Origin: CAYOLL01 sp964404765 [NCBI: uncultured Gemmatimonadota bacterium]
Lineage (GTDB): Bacteria; 4572-55
DNA: 20,569 nt
Direction: 5' to 3'
Assembly: GCA_964404765.1 (NCBI GenBank)
Contig: CAYOLL010000101.1
Coordinates: forward strand, 1-20,569
Program-made: the position numbers and the translations under genes
Part shown: one piece after another, positions 1 to 7,679 of the stretch
Numbering within the stretch: position 1 is the first letter of the stretch
Layout: the number at the start of each line of letters is the position of its first letter
Notes under the pieces: generated by a model
What the model was told of the DNA's origin: nothing
The model's database searches: none
What the model saw: only the letters and a program-made list of their open reading frames with translations

Positions 1-19
1 TGTGGCGATCAGGCACAAT

Positions 20-964
20 TTAAAAAGATACTTGAAAATTAGCGAACGTGAGGATTAAAGCTCTAAGAAAAGCGTTTGTGACCCGTTTAAGGTTATGAGC
101 CCACTCAAACATAGCCACATAAGCGGCCAAATACTTCTTACTGACCCCGCGAAAGGGACGCAAGAAATTGCGAAGTCCGGTCCAAATCCCTTCCATGGTG
201 TTACAATGGACTTCGCAAAAGCCGTCTCCATCGTCATCGCGGGCATATTCACCCTGGGAGTGGCAGACGGTGCAATGGACACGCCCGGTGCCGGTTACAC
301 CGAGATAGGCGTAGCTTTCATCGGTGTTTAAAATAACGTCGGGCCGGGTGAATTGCTCGACGTGAGGCAGGATGGTGATCTGCCGGGTATTGTCGCAGAC
401 CCGTAAACGAATCTGCTCGGACTCACGACCAACGACTCCCACAATCGGCGGTCGGTCGTTGGCCATTGTGCCGATGCCCTTTGCCGAATTAGCTCGACAG
501 CGCGGCGGGTCGAGCGGGTCCTGATGCAGACAGCCCTTCTCTCCGGCATTTTGAAACATCTCGTCGGCCTCGGCCACCTCATCCGCAAGCGACGTGGTTG
601 GGAGATTGTCCAGGCTGAGTTGTTGAAGTTCATGGCGGAGTTCCAACAACGTGCCATAATCGCAGGCCAGTTCTTTGGCCAGGTGCAAGGTGGGTGTCCC
701 TTGAGCAAAGCCCTGCACAATGCGCACAATCTCGGCGCACGAGCGGCGTGTCCTGCTCCAAACCGTATCGGTGAAAAGATTGAAAACACGGTGACACTTG
801 CCGCACCGAAAACTTGAAATTACGCCCCGTCGCTTGTGAGGAGCTTGATCCTCAGCCAAACACTGACCGCAAGGGCAGTGTAAACCGGTTGGATGTAATA
901 TTCCAACCAAATAATCACAGCAGGCCTGCTCGTCCAGCAGGCCATGAATGGGAAAAAGCAACAT
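20..964 (-). CDS. IS1595-family (ISXO2-like) transposase
   Basis: This encodes a DDE transposase of 314 aa, a normal length for the ISXO2/IS1595 group, which catalyses cut-and-paste or copy-in movement of its element. The N-terminus carries a zinc-ribbon (Cys30, Cys32 and Cys35, then the CGKC pair at 54-57). A plausible catalytic set follows: Asp134 in ADEMF, Asp215 in NTDESYAY, and the HCNTMEGIW block with Asn255 and Glu258. That block leads into the GVSKKYLAAYVAMFEWAHN segment typical of the family C-terminus. I chose the ATG at 964 because a strong AAAGGAGG Shine-Dalgarno sits just upstream of it. A TTG at 985 is also in frame but has no such site. The reading frame looks intact. I could not define terminal inverted repeats: the left end is near or beyond the window start, and the right end should lie at about 990-1050. 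The family call is firm. Confidence 0.9.
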   Translation of the reverse strand: MLLFPIHGLLDEQACCDYLVGILHPTGLHCPCGQCLAEDQAPHKRRGVISSFRCGKCHRVFNLFTDTVWSRTRRSCAEIVRIVQGFAQGTPTLHLAKELACDYGTLLELRHELQQLSLDNLPTTSLADEVAEADEMFQNAGEKGCLHQDPLDPPRCRANSAKGIGTMANDRPPIVGVVGRESEQIRLRVCDNTRQITILPHVEQFTRPDVILNTDESYAYLGVTGTGRVHCTVCHSQGEYARDDDGDGFCEVHCNTMEGIWTGLRNFLRPFRGVSKKYLAAYVAMFEWAHNLKRVTNAFLRALILTFANFQVSF

Positions 965-1052
965 GATCGCCTCCTTTATTGCCAAAGATCATTTTAGCAT
1001 ATAAAAGGCTGTCATGCCGCTGTTTCACCTTAAACCCTATATGAGCGCAACC

Positions 1053-1080
1053 TTGACTCTTAAAATCAACGACTTATACT
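1053..1080 (+). promoter_or_regulatory. Candidate sigma-70-type promoter for the BMC operon
   Basis: TTGACT at 1053-1058 and TATACT at 1075-1080 are separated by 16 bp, about 140 bp upstream of the first shell gene. It lies close to the probable right end of the IS1595 element, so it may be native or may be brought by the IS. No other good promoter was seen between the transposase and the operon. Confidence 0.4.
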
Positions 1081-1105
1081 GGTTAAGGGTTAGAAGTTGT
1101 ATTTT

Positions 1106-1184
1106 AAACCCTTAGGGTTTGGTGCCAAAGACCGTGCAAACCGGCAAGTTTTGACCATCTCCGTAAAGAAAACCCTAAGGGTTT
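1106..1184. repeat. Pair of inverted 15-bp palindromes (AAACCC/GGGTTT)
   Basis: AAACCCTTAGGGTTT at 1106-1120 and AAACCCTAAGGGTTT at 1170-1184 are each perfect 6-bp arms around a 3-base centre. They are reverse complements of each other and are separated by 49 bp. They lie in the leader of the BMC operon, downstream of the candidate promoter. Each can form a small hairpin, or both can pair as one longer arm. A shorter copy is at 9402-9412, and a different-sequence pair of the same design is at 19993-20076. Confidence 0.75.
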
Positions 1185-1220
1185 ATTCTGCCAAAAATGA
1201 CCCTTAATGAGAATAGCGCT

Positions 1221-1553
1221 ATGTTTATCGGCAAAGTGGTTGGCACCGTTTGGGCCACCAAAAAAGTTGAGCAGTTACAAGGCTGGCGTTTTTTAATTAT
1301 CCATCCGCTGGGGTTGGACGCGGATCCGGGCACTAATATTGTAATTGTGACCGATCCGGTTGGGGCCGGGGTAGGTGAGCTTGTATTATGCGCGTACGGC
1401 CATGCGGCCCGGGTCGCTTGCGGCAATACAAATTTACCGATCGAGGCAGGTGTCATTGGCATTGTCGATGCCCTGGAATGGGATGCCGACGTTTTAAAAA
1501 AAGCGACGGCGGACGAAGCGCGGCGCGTTAAGGCGCACACTTCGGGAGATTAG
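1221..1553 (+). CDS. EutN/CcmL-family BMC shell vertex protein (BMC-P) 1
   Basis: This is a bacterial microcompartment vertex protein that forms pentamers capping the corners of the polyhedral shell. The protein is 110 aa when started at the ATG at 1221, giving the family's signature opening MFIGKVVGTVWATKK. The core GAGVGELVLCAYGHAAR and the closing GVIGIVDALEW are characteristic. An in-frame ATG at 1197 would add eight residues that the family lacks, and neither start has a strong ribosome site. The C-terminus is a little longer than in the neighbouring paralogue and ends in a charged tail (ADEARRVKAHTSGD). It is followed after 2 bp by a second BMC-P gene, so the two are surely co-transcribed. 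No BMC-H or BMC-T hexamer gene and no encapsulated enzyme is in the window, so the compartment type cannot be named. Confidence 0.92.
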   Translation: MFIGKVVGTVWATKKVEQLQGWRFLIIHPLGLDADPGTNIVIVTDPVGAGVGELVLCAYGHAARVACGNTNLPIEAGVIGIVDALEWDADVLKKATADEARRVKAHTSGD

Positions 1554-1555
1554 CC

Positions 1556-1861
1556 ATGTTTCTTGGCAAAGTTGTAGGTACGGTTTGGGCCAGTCGCAAA
1601 ATTGAAAATATGAACGGGCGTCGACTGCTGGAAGTGCAAGTGCTGGATATTTTTTTGGAAGGAACCGGCGTTGTCAAAACGGCTGTCGATGCGTTGGGCG
1701 CCGGTTTTGGCGAAACGGTTCTTTGTGCGAGTGGCTCGGCTGCCCGGAAATGGTTTGGCACGGATGATTTATCGCATGAGGCTATGATTATCGGTATTGT
1801 GGATCGGGTCGATATTGACCGGCAGATTTTGCAGGAAATTTTTCCAGCCCTAAAAATTTAA
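1556..1861 (+). CDS. EutN/CcmL-family BMC shell vertex protein (BMC-P) 2
   Basis: This is a second pentameric microcompartment vertex protein of 101 aa, opening MFLGKVVGTVWASRKIE and carrying the family core GAGFGETVLCASGSAARKW and the closing MIIGIVDRVDID. Its GGGAG ribosome site (1544-1548) lies inside the end of the preceding paralogue, only 2 bp separate the two genes, and translation is probably coupled. The two proteins are clearly homologous but diverged through the middle region, as is usual when one locus carries several BMC-P paralogues that may occupy different vertices. The family assignment is firm. The metabolic role is unknown from this window. Confidence 0.92.
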   Translation: MFLGKVVGTVWASRKIENMNGRRLLEVQVLDIFLEGTGVVKTAVDALGAGFGETVLCASGSAARKWFGTDDLSHEAMIIGIVDRVDIDRQILQEIFPALKI

Positions 1862-1887
1862 GCACAAAAAGAATCGAAAGGGACATT

Positions 1888-2436
1888 ATGGCAACCGGTT
1901 TATCTGAAAACACAATTCGGCAGATTGTACAAATCGCCGCCGAGTCATTGGGTGAGCAGGCGACGGTGGAAAATGTTCGCGCCGCAGTATCGGCCACGCT
2001 GGAACGCTTGAAAACCGAAGGCGATTTAGGAATTGCGCCAAAAGACACCGCGCCCCGCCAAAAATTTTATACGGAATTGCTGGGCGATTGGCTGCGAGCC
2101 GTGGAAAATTCCGCGCCGCATCCGCTATCAACCGGCAGAGTTCAGGAAACCCGCGAACCGCAAGCGCCCAATTTTATCATCACCGTTCTGGGGCGTGATC
2201 GGGCCGGCGTGGTGGCGGAGATTGCGCGGGTGTTAGGTGACCATAACTGTTCGATTCAAGATATGAGTCAGCAGATTTTGAATGGTTTTTTTACGATGAT
2301 TATGGTGGTGACTTTAGAAGGCTGCACTGTGGAGTTCGCCGTGTTACGGGACAGGCTACAAGAAACCGGGACGCGCTTGGGCGTTAAGGTTTTGGTTCAG
2401 CATCGTGATGTGTTTGAATATATGCATCGCGTTTAA
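1888..2436 (+). CDS. ACT-domain protein with encapsulation-peptide-like N-terminal helix
   Basis: This 182-aa protein is the third gene of the BMC operon, 26 bp after the second shell gene, with an AAAGGGA ribosome site. Residues 95-182 form an ACT domain of the kind seen in UPF0237 and glycine-cleavage-repressor-like proteins, with the ligand-binding turn LGRDRAGVVAEIARVLGDHN and the following NCSIQDMSQQ strand. ACT domains usually bind small metabolites such as amino acids and control enzymes or transcription. Residues 1-45 are predicted helical, and residues 4-21 (GLSENTIRQIVQIAAESL) form a short amphipathic helix. Residues 72-94 are Pro- and Thr-rich and look like a flexible linker. A short amphipathic helix plus linker on a BMC-linked protein resembles the peptides that target cargo to shells; that is inference. 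No DNA-binding domain is visible. Confidence 0.8.
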   Translation: MATGLSENTIRQIVQIAAESLGEQATVENVRAAVSATLERLKTEGDLGIAPKDTAPRQKFYTELLGDWLRAVENSAPHPLSTGRVQETREPQAPNFIITVLGRDRAGVVAEIARVLGDHNCSIQDMSQQILNGFFTMIMVVTLEGCTVEFAVLRDRLQETGTRLGVKVLVQHRDVFEYMHRV

Positions 2437-2455
2437 TTTTAATCTAAAAATTGCG

Positions 2456-5400
2456 TTAGTTCTTGCCAATTTCAAGGATTTCCGACTCCGAAAGCGCATG
2501 CTTATAGATGCGCACCTCATCAATAGCCCCGTGAAAAAACTGCCCGTCCGGCATCCAACTCATATTTCCGATGCGCAGATCGTAAGGATTGGTCAAATCG
2601 CCCATGAACGCCGGTGCTACAGGATTGGAATTGACCAACACACCGTCCAGATACAGCTTAAATTCGCTGGTAGAAACATCACGAATACCCGTCAGGTGAT
2701 GCCATTGATTATCTACAATAACCGGCCCGCCAACAGCCCAGTCAGTTTGGTGACCATCAAGCGTAATTGTGAATACTGCACGACCCATTAAATTTTCTGG
2801 TGTTACTTTTCCTTCCACAAGTAAGCAATATCCTTTTACCCAATTTGAGCCGCCCTTTGCAATAATGTAATGAAACCACTGGACTCCTGGCAGCGATTCC
2901 GCCTTAATCCAAACCGCCACGCTAAAGGATTGATTCGCGCCAAAATTCAGGGTGTTTTCCCCAAGGCTGATGTAATCATTTTCACCATCAAAATAATACG
3001 CGCGATTAGGCCGGTTAAAGCGGTCAAAGGTTAATGATGCGCCATGCACAGAACCATGGTAGCCGTTGCCGCTTTCGTCCTTTGCACTGCCGTTAAAGGG
3101 CAGATGCAAAACCAAATCGCCGCCCTGCTGCTGCGGACGATCGTTGCTGAGCCGCTGGATTTCGCTGACCGATAAGGCGCGGTTGTAGATGCGGATATCG
3201 TCAATCTCTCCTTTAAAATGATATTGCCCTACAGGATGGTTTACCAAATGGCCGACGTACAAACGCCGATTTGTATCGACCAAAGTAGCGTTACGAATCA
3301 TTTCTTGCTCAACCTGTCCGTCCACAAACAAATGCGCATTCCCATCATACAAAAATGTAATGTGATGCCAGATATTATCATTTACATTTGTTTTGGCGAA
3401 AATCCGCGGATAGTAGCCCGTATACCACTTTGCATCACGAAACGCGGTGTACAGCGTGTTTTCCGGCACACCGTCCAACGTTGCGCCGATAGCGAATCCG
3501 ATACCGCCGTCATTTGCCGGCGTATTTAAATCAAATGCGCCGTAATTGTTTGTACCATCGGTTGTTCTAAGCCAAAAACTAACCGTTTTATAAGAAGAAG
3601 CCGGAATTTGCGTCCCAAAGTCAATATAGTCGTCAACCCCATCAAACTGATACGCATTATTGGCTTGACCAAACCGGTCCGCCGTCAATTGCGCGCCGTA
3701 GACCGTGCCGTGATTGTTGTAACCGCTTTCGTCCTTAGCGTTGCCGTTAAAGGGCAGATGCAAAAGCAAATCCCCGCCTTGCTGCTGCGGACGATCGTTG
3801 CTGAGTTGCTGGATTTCGCTGGCCGATAGGGCGCGGTTGTAGATGCGGATATCGTCCACGTCACCGTCAAAATACTCGCCGAATTTGCGGTCATAGCGGC
3901 CAATGGCCAAAGGGCCCTCATCATAATAGATTGTTTTTTGAACGACCCGATTGGTTACGACTTCACCATCTATATAAAGCGTGAGGCTTGCCCCATCATA
4001 ACGGCCGACAATATGCGCCCAGCGGTTTTTGGGAAATTCGCGCGGGGCGGTCACATTTTCCATATTGGTGGTTGTTTCACGGCTGGCTGTAATCCCCCAA
4101 ATCAGATGATTATCTTTGATAACCAGATGATAGGAAGCGCCGCCGGCTGCCTGAGTTCGAATTTTAGTCAGAATACGGTTGTGAGTCGCCTGAGGTAAAT
4201 GCCAATTGACCCAAACGCTAACGGTTACTTCACGAGTTGTGTGCAAAGCCGGAGCATCCGCCACTTCAATGTAAGCCTCTTGACCATCAAACTGATAGGC
4301 TTTGTTGGCTTCACCAAACCGATTTGTCGTCAACTGCGCACCGTGGACCGTGCCGTGATTGCCGTAGCCACTTTCGTCGTGGGCGTTGCCGTTAAAGAGC
4401 AGGTGGGCGACCAAATTCCCGCCCTGTGATTGTTGCGGCCGGTCGTTGCTAAGCCGCTGGATTTCGCTGGCCGATAAGGCGCGGTTGTAAATCCGAATGT
4501 CGTCAATAGCGCCCGGTGTACAATTCGTAAGATTGTTAAATTTTGCGATCTGGACGGATTTGCCATAATCTGACATTGATCCGGCAGCATCTTTTTGCTC
4601 AATTAGGCGACCATCAACATATATGCGTATTTTTGCGCCGTCATACGTTCCGGCAACACAATGCCATTGATCTTTTTGCCATAAATTGCCGCCGCCTTCA
4701 AGCCAGTTTAGATTTTGCGCGGCGGTTGTAACATAGAATTGAAAGGAGCGCGGTATCCGTGTAAACTGATCGCCTACAATACCTAAATGGTATTGGTAGG
4801 CCGGTAAATCATGACTGTAAAAACCTTTGCTAATGAGAACATCATTGCCCGTTCCACTCCAAGAGCGGGTGGGCTTATACCAGGCAACCAACGTAATTGC
4901 ATCTTTTGGATTCAAGCTGTTAGCATTGCCCAGATCAATATAGTCGTCAATCCCATCAAACAAATAAGCCGAATTGGGCCGGCCAAACCGATCCGCTGTC
5001 AATTGCGCGCCGTGGACCGTGCCGTGATTGCCGTAGCCACTTTCGTCGTGGGCGTTGCCGTTAAAGGGTAGATGGGCGACCAAATCCTCGTCTTGCCGCT
5101 GCGGACGGTCGTTGCTAAGCCGCTGGATTTCGCTTTCCGTCAATAGGCGATTATAAAGACGAACATCATCAAGTGCGCCATGAAAATGGAAAGGCTGCGT
5201 GTTTGGAATAGAGGGCGCGCCAATGCGCAGGTTGTTTCGCGGACCAAAGATTAGGCGCGCATTCCACACCTGAGTTTGAGCATGATCGTGAACAGGCTTG
5301 CCATCAATATAAATTTTAAGACCAGTTCGCGCGGCTGTGCCGTCCCATTCACCGACAATGTGATACCATTTGTAATCCTCGGTCGGATAAAAAAGACCTG

Positions 5401-6136
5401 ATCTAAAATTTCGAGCCGAATCGCCCACGCCAAAAAGGATACCGGTGGTCGGAAAATCATAATAAGCCCCGTTTAGCTCATCTGTGCCGACGGCCAGTAA
5501 AAACATGCCCTCCGATGCCTCTGTTTCCCCGCCATTGGCGATGATATAGCGGCTGCGCGGCGCGGGTGTTGAATAAAACCAGAGCGATACGGCATAGGGC
5601 GGTTGCGTAACAATCGGGCTATTAAACTGGAGGTAGTCGTTTCCGTCAAATTGATAGGCTTTATTGGCCTGGCCAAACCGATCCGCCGTCAACTGCGCGC
5701 CATGGACCGTGCCATGATTGCCGTGACCGCTCGCGTCGTTGGCGTTGCCGTTAAAGGGCAGATGTGCGACCAAATCGCCTCGCGGACTATCGGTGGAATC
5801 GGCGGCCATCAGCGCCATATCGGCGCGGGTGGTTTTGGCGGACACGACCCGGATATCGACCGACGCCGGCGTATAGCCATGCTTTGTGGCGGCAACGGTA
5901 TATTCTGTTGGCGGAGCATCCGGAATGATAAAGACGCCGGAAGAGTCGGAACGCACCGAGCTGGTGGGCGGGCGAGTTTGAATCAGGGCATTGCTGACGG
6001 GCGTATCTGTGACGGCATCGGTCAGGCGGCCCACAATGCGGCCGGGCTCTTCGGCAGCGGAAGTTAAGTCGTCATCGTCGCAGCTTAAAAAGAAAAGCGC
6101 CAGAATTAGCATAAAGCTAATGGACGAGAAACGCAT
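2456..6136 (-). CDS. Surface lipoprotein: CarboxypepD_reg-like domain plus five LamG domains
   Basis: This encodes a 1226-aa exported lipoprotein. The ATG at 6136 has an AAGGGGG ribosome site and gives a clean lipoprotein signal ending FFLSC at Cys19. The Cys is followed at once by four Asp, like the acidic lipoprotein export signal that sends Bacteroidota lipoproteins to the cell surface. Residues about 30-105 form a carboxypeptidase-regulatory-like beta-sandwich (GRIVGRLTDAVTDTPVSNA). Five LamG/concanavalin-like jelly-roll domains of about 220 residues follow. Each opens with a form of LVAHLPFNGNAxDESGYGNHG and closes with IDDIRIYNRALSASEIQRLS, with short NDRPQQQ linkers between them. LamG domains usually bind glycans or proteins, and no catalytic motif is visible. 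The likely role is adhesion or polysaccharide binding. The gene ends 19 bp from the convergent ACT gene, with no terminator seen between them. Confidence 0.88.
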   Translation of the reverse strand: MRFSSISFMLILALFFLSCDDDDLTSAAEEPGRIVGRLTDAVTDTPVSNALIQTRPPTSSVRSDSSGVFIIPDAPPTEYTVAATKHGYTPASVDIRVVSAKTTRADMALMAADSTDSPRGDLVAHLPFNGNANDASGHGNHGTVHGAQLTADRFGQANKAYQFDGNDYLQFNSPIVTQPPYAVSLWFYSTPAPRSRYIIANGGETEASEGMFLLAVGTDELNGAYYDFPTTGILFGVGDSARNFRSGLFYPTEDYKWYHIVGEWDGTAARTGLKIYIDGKPVHDHAQTQVWNARLIFGPRNNLRIGAPSIPNTQPFHFHGALDDVRLYNRLLTESEIQRLSNDRPQRQDEDLVAHLPFNGNAHDESGYGNHGTVHGAQLTADRFGRPNSAYLFDGIDDYIDLGNANSLNPKDAITLVAWYKPTRSWSGTGNDVLISKGFYSHDLPAYQYHLGIVGDQFTRIPRSFQFYVTTAAQNLNWLEGGGNLWQKDQWHCVAGTYDGAKIRIYVDGRLIEQKDAAGSMSDYGKSVQIAKFNNLTNCTPGAIDDIRIYNRALSASEIQRLSNDRPQQSQGGNLVAHLLFNGNAHDESGYGNHGTVHGAQLTTNRFGEANKAYQFDGQEAYIEVADAPALHTTREVTVSVWVNWHLPQATHNRILTKIRTQAAGGASYHLVIKDNHLIWGITASRETTTNMENVTAPREFPKNRWAHIVGRYDGASLTLYIDGEVVTNRVVQKTIYYDEGPLAIGRYDRKFGEYFDGDVDDIRIYNRALSASEIQQLSNDRPQQQGGDLLLHLPFNGNAKDESGYNNHGTVYGAQLTADRFGQANNAYQFDGVDDYIDFGTQIPASSYKTVSFWLRTTDGTNNYGAFDLNTPANDGGIGFAIGATLDGVPENTLYTAFRDAKWYTGYYPRIFAKTNVNDNIWHHITFLYDGNAHLFVDGQVEQEMIRNATLVDTNRRLYVGHLVNHPVGQYHFKGEIDDIRIYNRALSVSEIQRLSNDRPQQQGGDLVLHLPFNGSAKDESGNGYHGSVHGASLTFDRFNRPNRAYYFDGENDYISLGENTLNFGANQSFSVAVWIKAESLPGVQWFHYIIAKGGSNWVKGYCLLVEGKVTPENLMGRAVFTITLDGHQTDWAVGGPVIVDNQWHHLTGIRDVSTSEFKLYLDGVLVNSNPVAPAFMGDLTNPYDLRIGNMSWMPDGQFFHGAIDEVRIYKHALSESEILEIGKN
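3013..3205. repeat. LamG boundary repeat, copy A (domains 4/5)
   Basis: This is a DNA repeat inside the LamG lipoprotein covering the end of one LamG domain, the NDRPQQQ linker and the start of the next. It matches copy B closely and shares long identical stretches with it. It is the most diverged copy on its 5' (plus-strand left) side. Confidence 0.75.
3665..3860. repeat. LamG boundary repeat, copy B (domains 3/4)
   Basis: This is the second copy of the domain-boundary DNA repeat. It shares its right-hand part (linker plus DIRIYNRAL coding block) almost exactly with copy A, and its left-hand part more with copies C and D. Confidence 0.75.
4305..4510. repeat. LamG boundary repeat, copy C (domains 2/3)
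   Basis: This is the third copy of the boundary repeat. Positions 4341-4397 are identical over 57 bp to 5010-5066 in copy D, much closer than the encoded LamG domains are overall. That points to recent duplication or gene conversion. Confidence 0.8.
4975..5160. repeat. LamG boundary repeat, copy D (domains 1/2)
   Basis: This is the fourth copy, with the 57-bp exact match to copy C at 5010-5066. The linker here encodes NDRPQRQDED rather than NDRPQQQ. Confidence 0.8.
5660..5780. repeat. LamG boundary repeat, copy E (start of domain 1, partial)
   Basis: This is a half copy encoding only the opening of the first LamG domain, since there is no preceding LamG to supply the other half. It is otherwise close to copies C and D. 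Confidence 0.7.
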
Positions 6137-6224
6137 AAATCCCCCTTTACTAAAAAATTCAAGGCCCACCATAAGGCACGAAAACACTAGGCTTCACAAA
6201 GATTAATAAGAAACAAAATTTTTA

Positions 6225-6242
6225 GCGGCGAGCCATCGCTGC
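6225..6242 (-). terminator. Weak hairpin downstream of the NtrC-type gene
   Basis: GCGGCGA and TCGCTGC arms (one mismatch) surround a 4-base loop, about 75 bp after the stop of the response-regulator gene. On the minus strand the stem is followed by TAAAAATTTT rather than a clean T-run. It may end the upstream operon, but it is not a convincing intrinsic terminator. Confidence 0.25.
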
Positions 6243-6274
6243 AACTTATTTTATATTAATTAATACTTTAGCGA

Positions 6275-6298
6275 TTATTTGTGCCTTAGTGGCTAATC
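6275..6298. repeat. Dispersed non-coding motif, copy 1
   Basis: On the plus strand this copy reads TTATTTGTGCC then TTAGTGGCTAAT. It closely matches 15148-15172. Both copies lie just downstream of a stop codon on the minus strand, here about 20 bp after the NtrC-type gene. Confidence 0.5.
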
Positions 6299-6317
6299 CA
6301 AGCTGACTTGAGGCGGC

Positions 6318-7679
6318 TCAACTTTTGGGTTCGATATTGTAGTATTTCAATTTCTTATACAAATTGGTGCGTTCAATGCCAAGCATTTCGGCGGTTTTGC
6401 TGACGTTGCCGCCGGCCGCGTCCAGCTTGGTCGTAATATACTCTTTTTCCACAAACTCTTTGACTTCTTTGAGTGTTTTGCTGCCACTAAACGCCGTAGA
6501 AAAGATGTTTTTTGACTCATACAGCGCTTCCGGTAAATCCGCCATGTCAATTGTTGCATGCCGAACCATAATAACCAGGCGTTCGATCTGATTGCGTAGC
6601 TCGCGCACATTGCCCGGCCAGGCGTAGTTGCGCAGCACTTTTAAGGCATCCTCTGTAATGGTTTTTTGCGGGATGTCATGCTCGTCGCAAAAAAATTTAA
6701 GGAAGTGCAAAATCAACGGCTTCAGGTCATCCTTACGCTCGCGCAAGGGCGGAACGTACATCGGGATGACATTGAGCCGAAAGTAGAGGTCCTCGCGGAA
6801 TTCTCCGGTGGCAATGGCTTTTTCCAAATTTTTATTTGTAGCGGCAATCACGCGCACATCCACTTTGATGGTTTCTGTGCCACCGACCCTTTCCAGCTCC
6901 TGCTCCTGCAGGACCCGCAAGACTTTGGCTTGTGTTTTTATGGACATATCGGCGACTTCATCTAAAAAAAGAGTGCCGCTATCGGCTTGGACAAACTTGC
7001 CGTCTTTGCGAGCGACCGCTCCGGTAAACGAGCCCTTTTCATGGCCAAAGAGCTCACTTTCGATCAATTCCTCCGGGATAGCGGCGCAGTTGACTTTGAC
7101 GAAAGGGAACCGCGCCCGCTTGCTGTTTTTGTGGATGGCCCGCGCCACCAGTTCCTTGCCGGTGCCGTTTTCACCCAGAATCAGCACCCGGCTTTTGGTT
7201 GGCGCGGCCATCTGAATTTGCTCAAAGAGTTGTTGCATGATCGGGGAAGCGCCGACCATCTCGTCACGATAGGCTAATTGCTGGCGCAACGCTTCATTTT
7301 CGGCGGCTAAGCGCTTTAGCTTTAAGGCGTTGGCAACCGCCAGAAGAGTCCGTTCTTTAGTCAGCGGTTTTTCCAAAAAATCGCCGGCCCCGATTTGCAA
7401 GGCTTCCACGGCGGTCTGGATGGTGCCGTGCCCGGACATCATGATGACACATAAATTTTCATCCAGTTTACGCAGGCGGCGCAAGGTTTCCAAGCCGTCT
7501 AAACCGGGCATCCAGATGTCCAGCAGCGCGGCGTCGTAGTTGGCTGCGCCGGCTTTTTCCAGCGCAAACTCCCCGTTCTCGGCTTCGTCGGTTTGATAGC
7601 CTTCACTGGTTAAGATCATCTTCAGGGTGCGCCGGATATTGGCTTCGTCATCCGCAATTAAAATGCGCCCGCGGGCCAT
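6318..7679 (-). CDS. NtrC-family sigma-54-dependent response regulator
   Basis: This encodes a 453-aa enhancer-binding transcription activator with the full three-domain layout. The receiver domain (residues 4-115) has acidic Asp10/Asp11, phospho-acceptor Asp54 in LLDIWMPG, Ser82 and Lys104. The AAA+ domain has Walker A GENGTGKE (169-176), the sigma-54 contact loop GSFTGA (216-221) and Walker B LFLDE (237-241). The C-terminal Fis-type helix-turn-helix is GGNVSKTAEMLGIERTNLYK. Once phosphorylated, it should oligomerise and open sigma-54 promoters by ATP hydrolysis. The start codon overlaps the stop of the upstream NYN gene (TAATG), so the two are translated together. No histidine kinase is adjacent, so the input signal is unknown. 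I found no convincing -24/-12 promoter in the gene-free stretches, so its targets are probably elsewhere. Confidence 0.95.
   Translation of the reverse strand: MARGRILIADDEANIRRTLKMILTSEGYQTDEAENGEFALEKAGAANYDAALLDIWMPGLDGLETLRRLRKLDENLCVIMMSGHGTIQTAVEALQIGAGDFLEKPLTKERTLLAVANALKLKRLAAENEALRQQLAYRDEMVGASPIMQQLFEQIQMAAPTKSRVLILGENGTGKELVARAIHKNSKRARFPFVKVNCAAIPEELIESELFGHEKGSFTGAVARKDGKFVQADSGTLFLDEVADMSIKTQAKVLRVLQEQELERVGGTETIKVDVRVIAATNKNLEKAIATGEFREDLYFRLNVIPMYVPPLRERKDDLKPLILHFLKFFCDEHDIPQKTITEDALKVLRNYAWPGNVRELRNQIERLVIMVRHATIDMADLPEALYESKNIFSTAFSGSKTLKEVKEFVEKEYITTKLDAAGGNVSKTAEMLGIERTNLYKKLKYYNIEPKS

Noticed and set aside
95-817. Plus-strand open frames (95-331, 524-817) opposite the IS1595 transposase
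   Set aside because: They are antisense shadows of a well-recognised transposase, with no ribosome sites or family similarity.
1-1050. Terminal inverted repeats of the IS1595 element
   Set aside because: Comparing the window start with 990-1050 gave only a few matching bases (GGCA), too weak to define the ends.
2405-6206. Many similar open frames opposite the LamG lipoprotein
   Set aside because: They recur because the LamG DNA itself is repeated. Their resemblance to each other mirrors the sense repeats and does not indicate a gene family.
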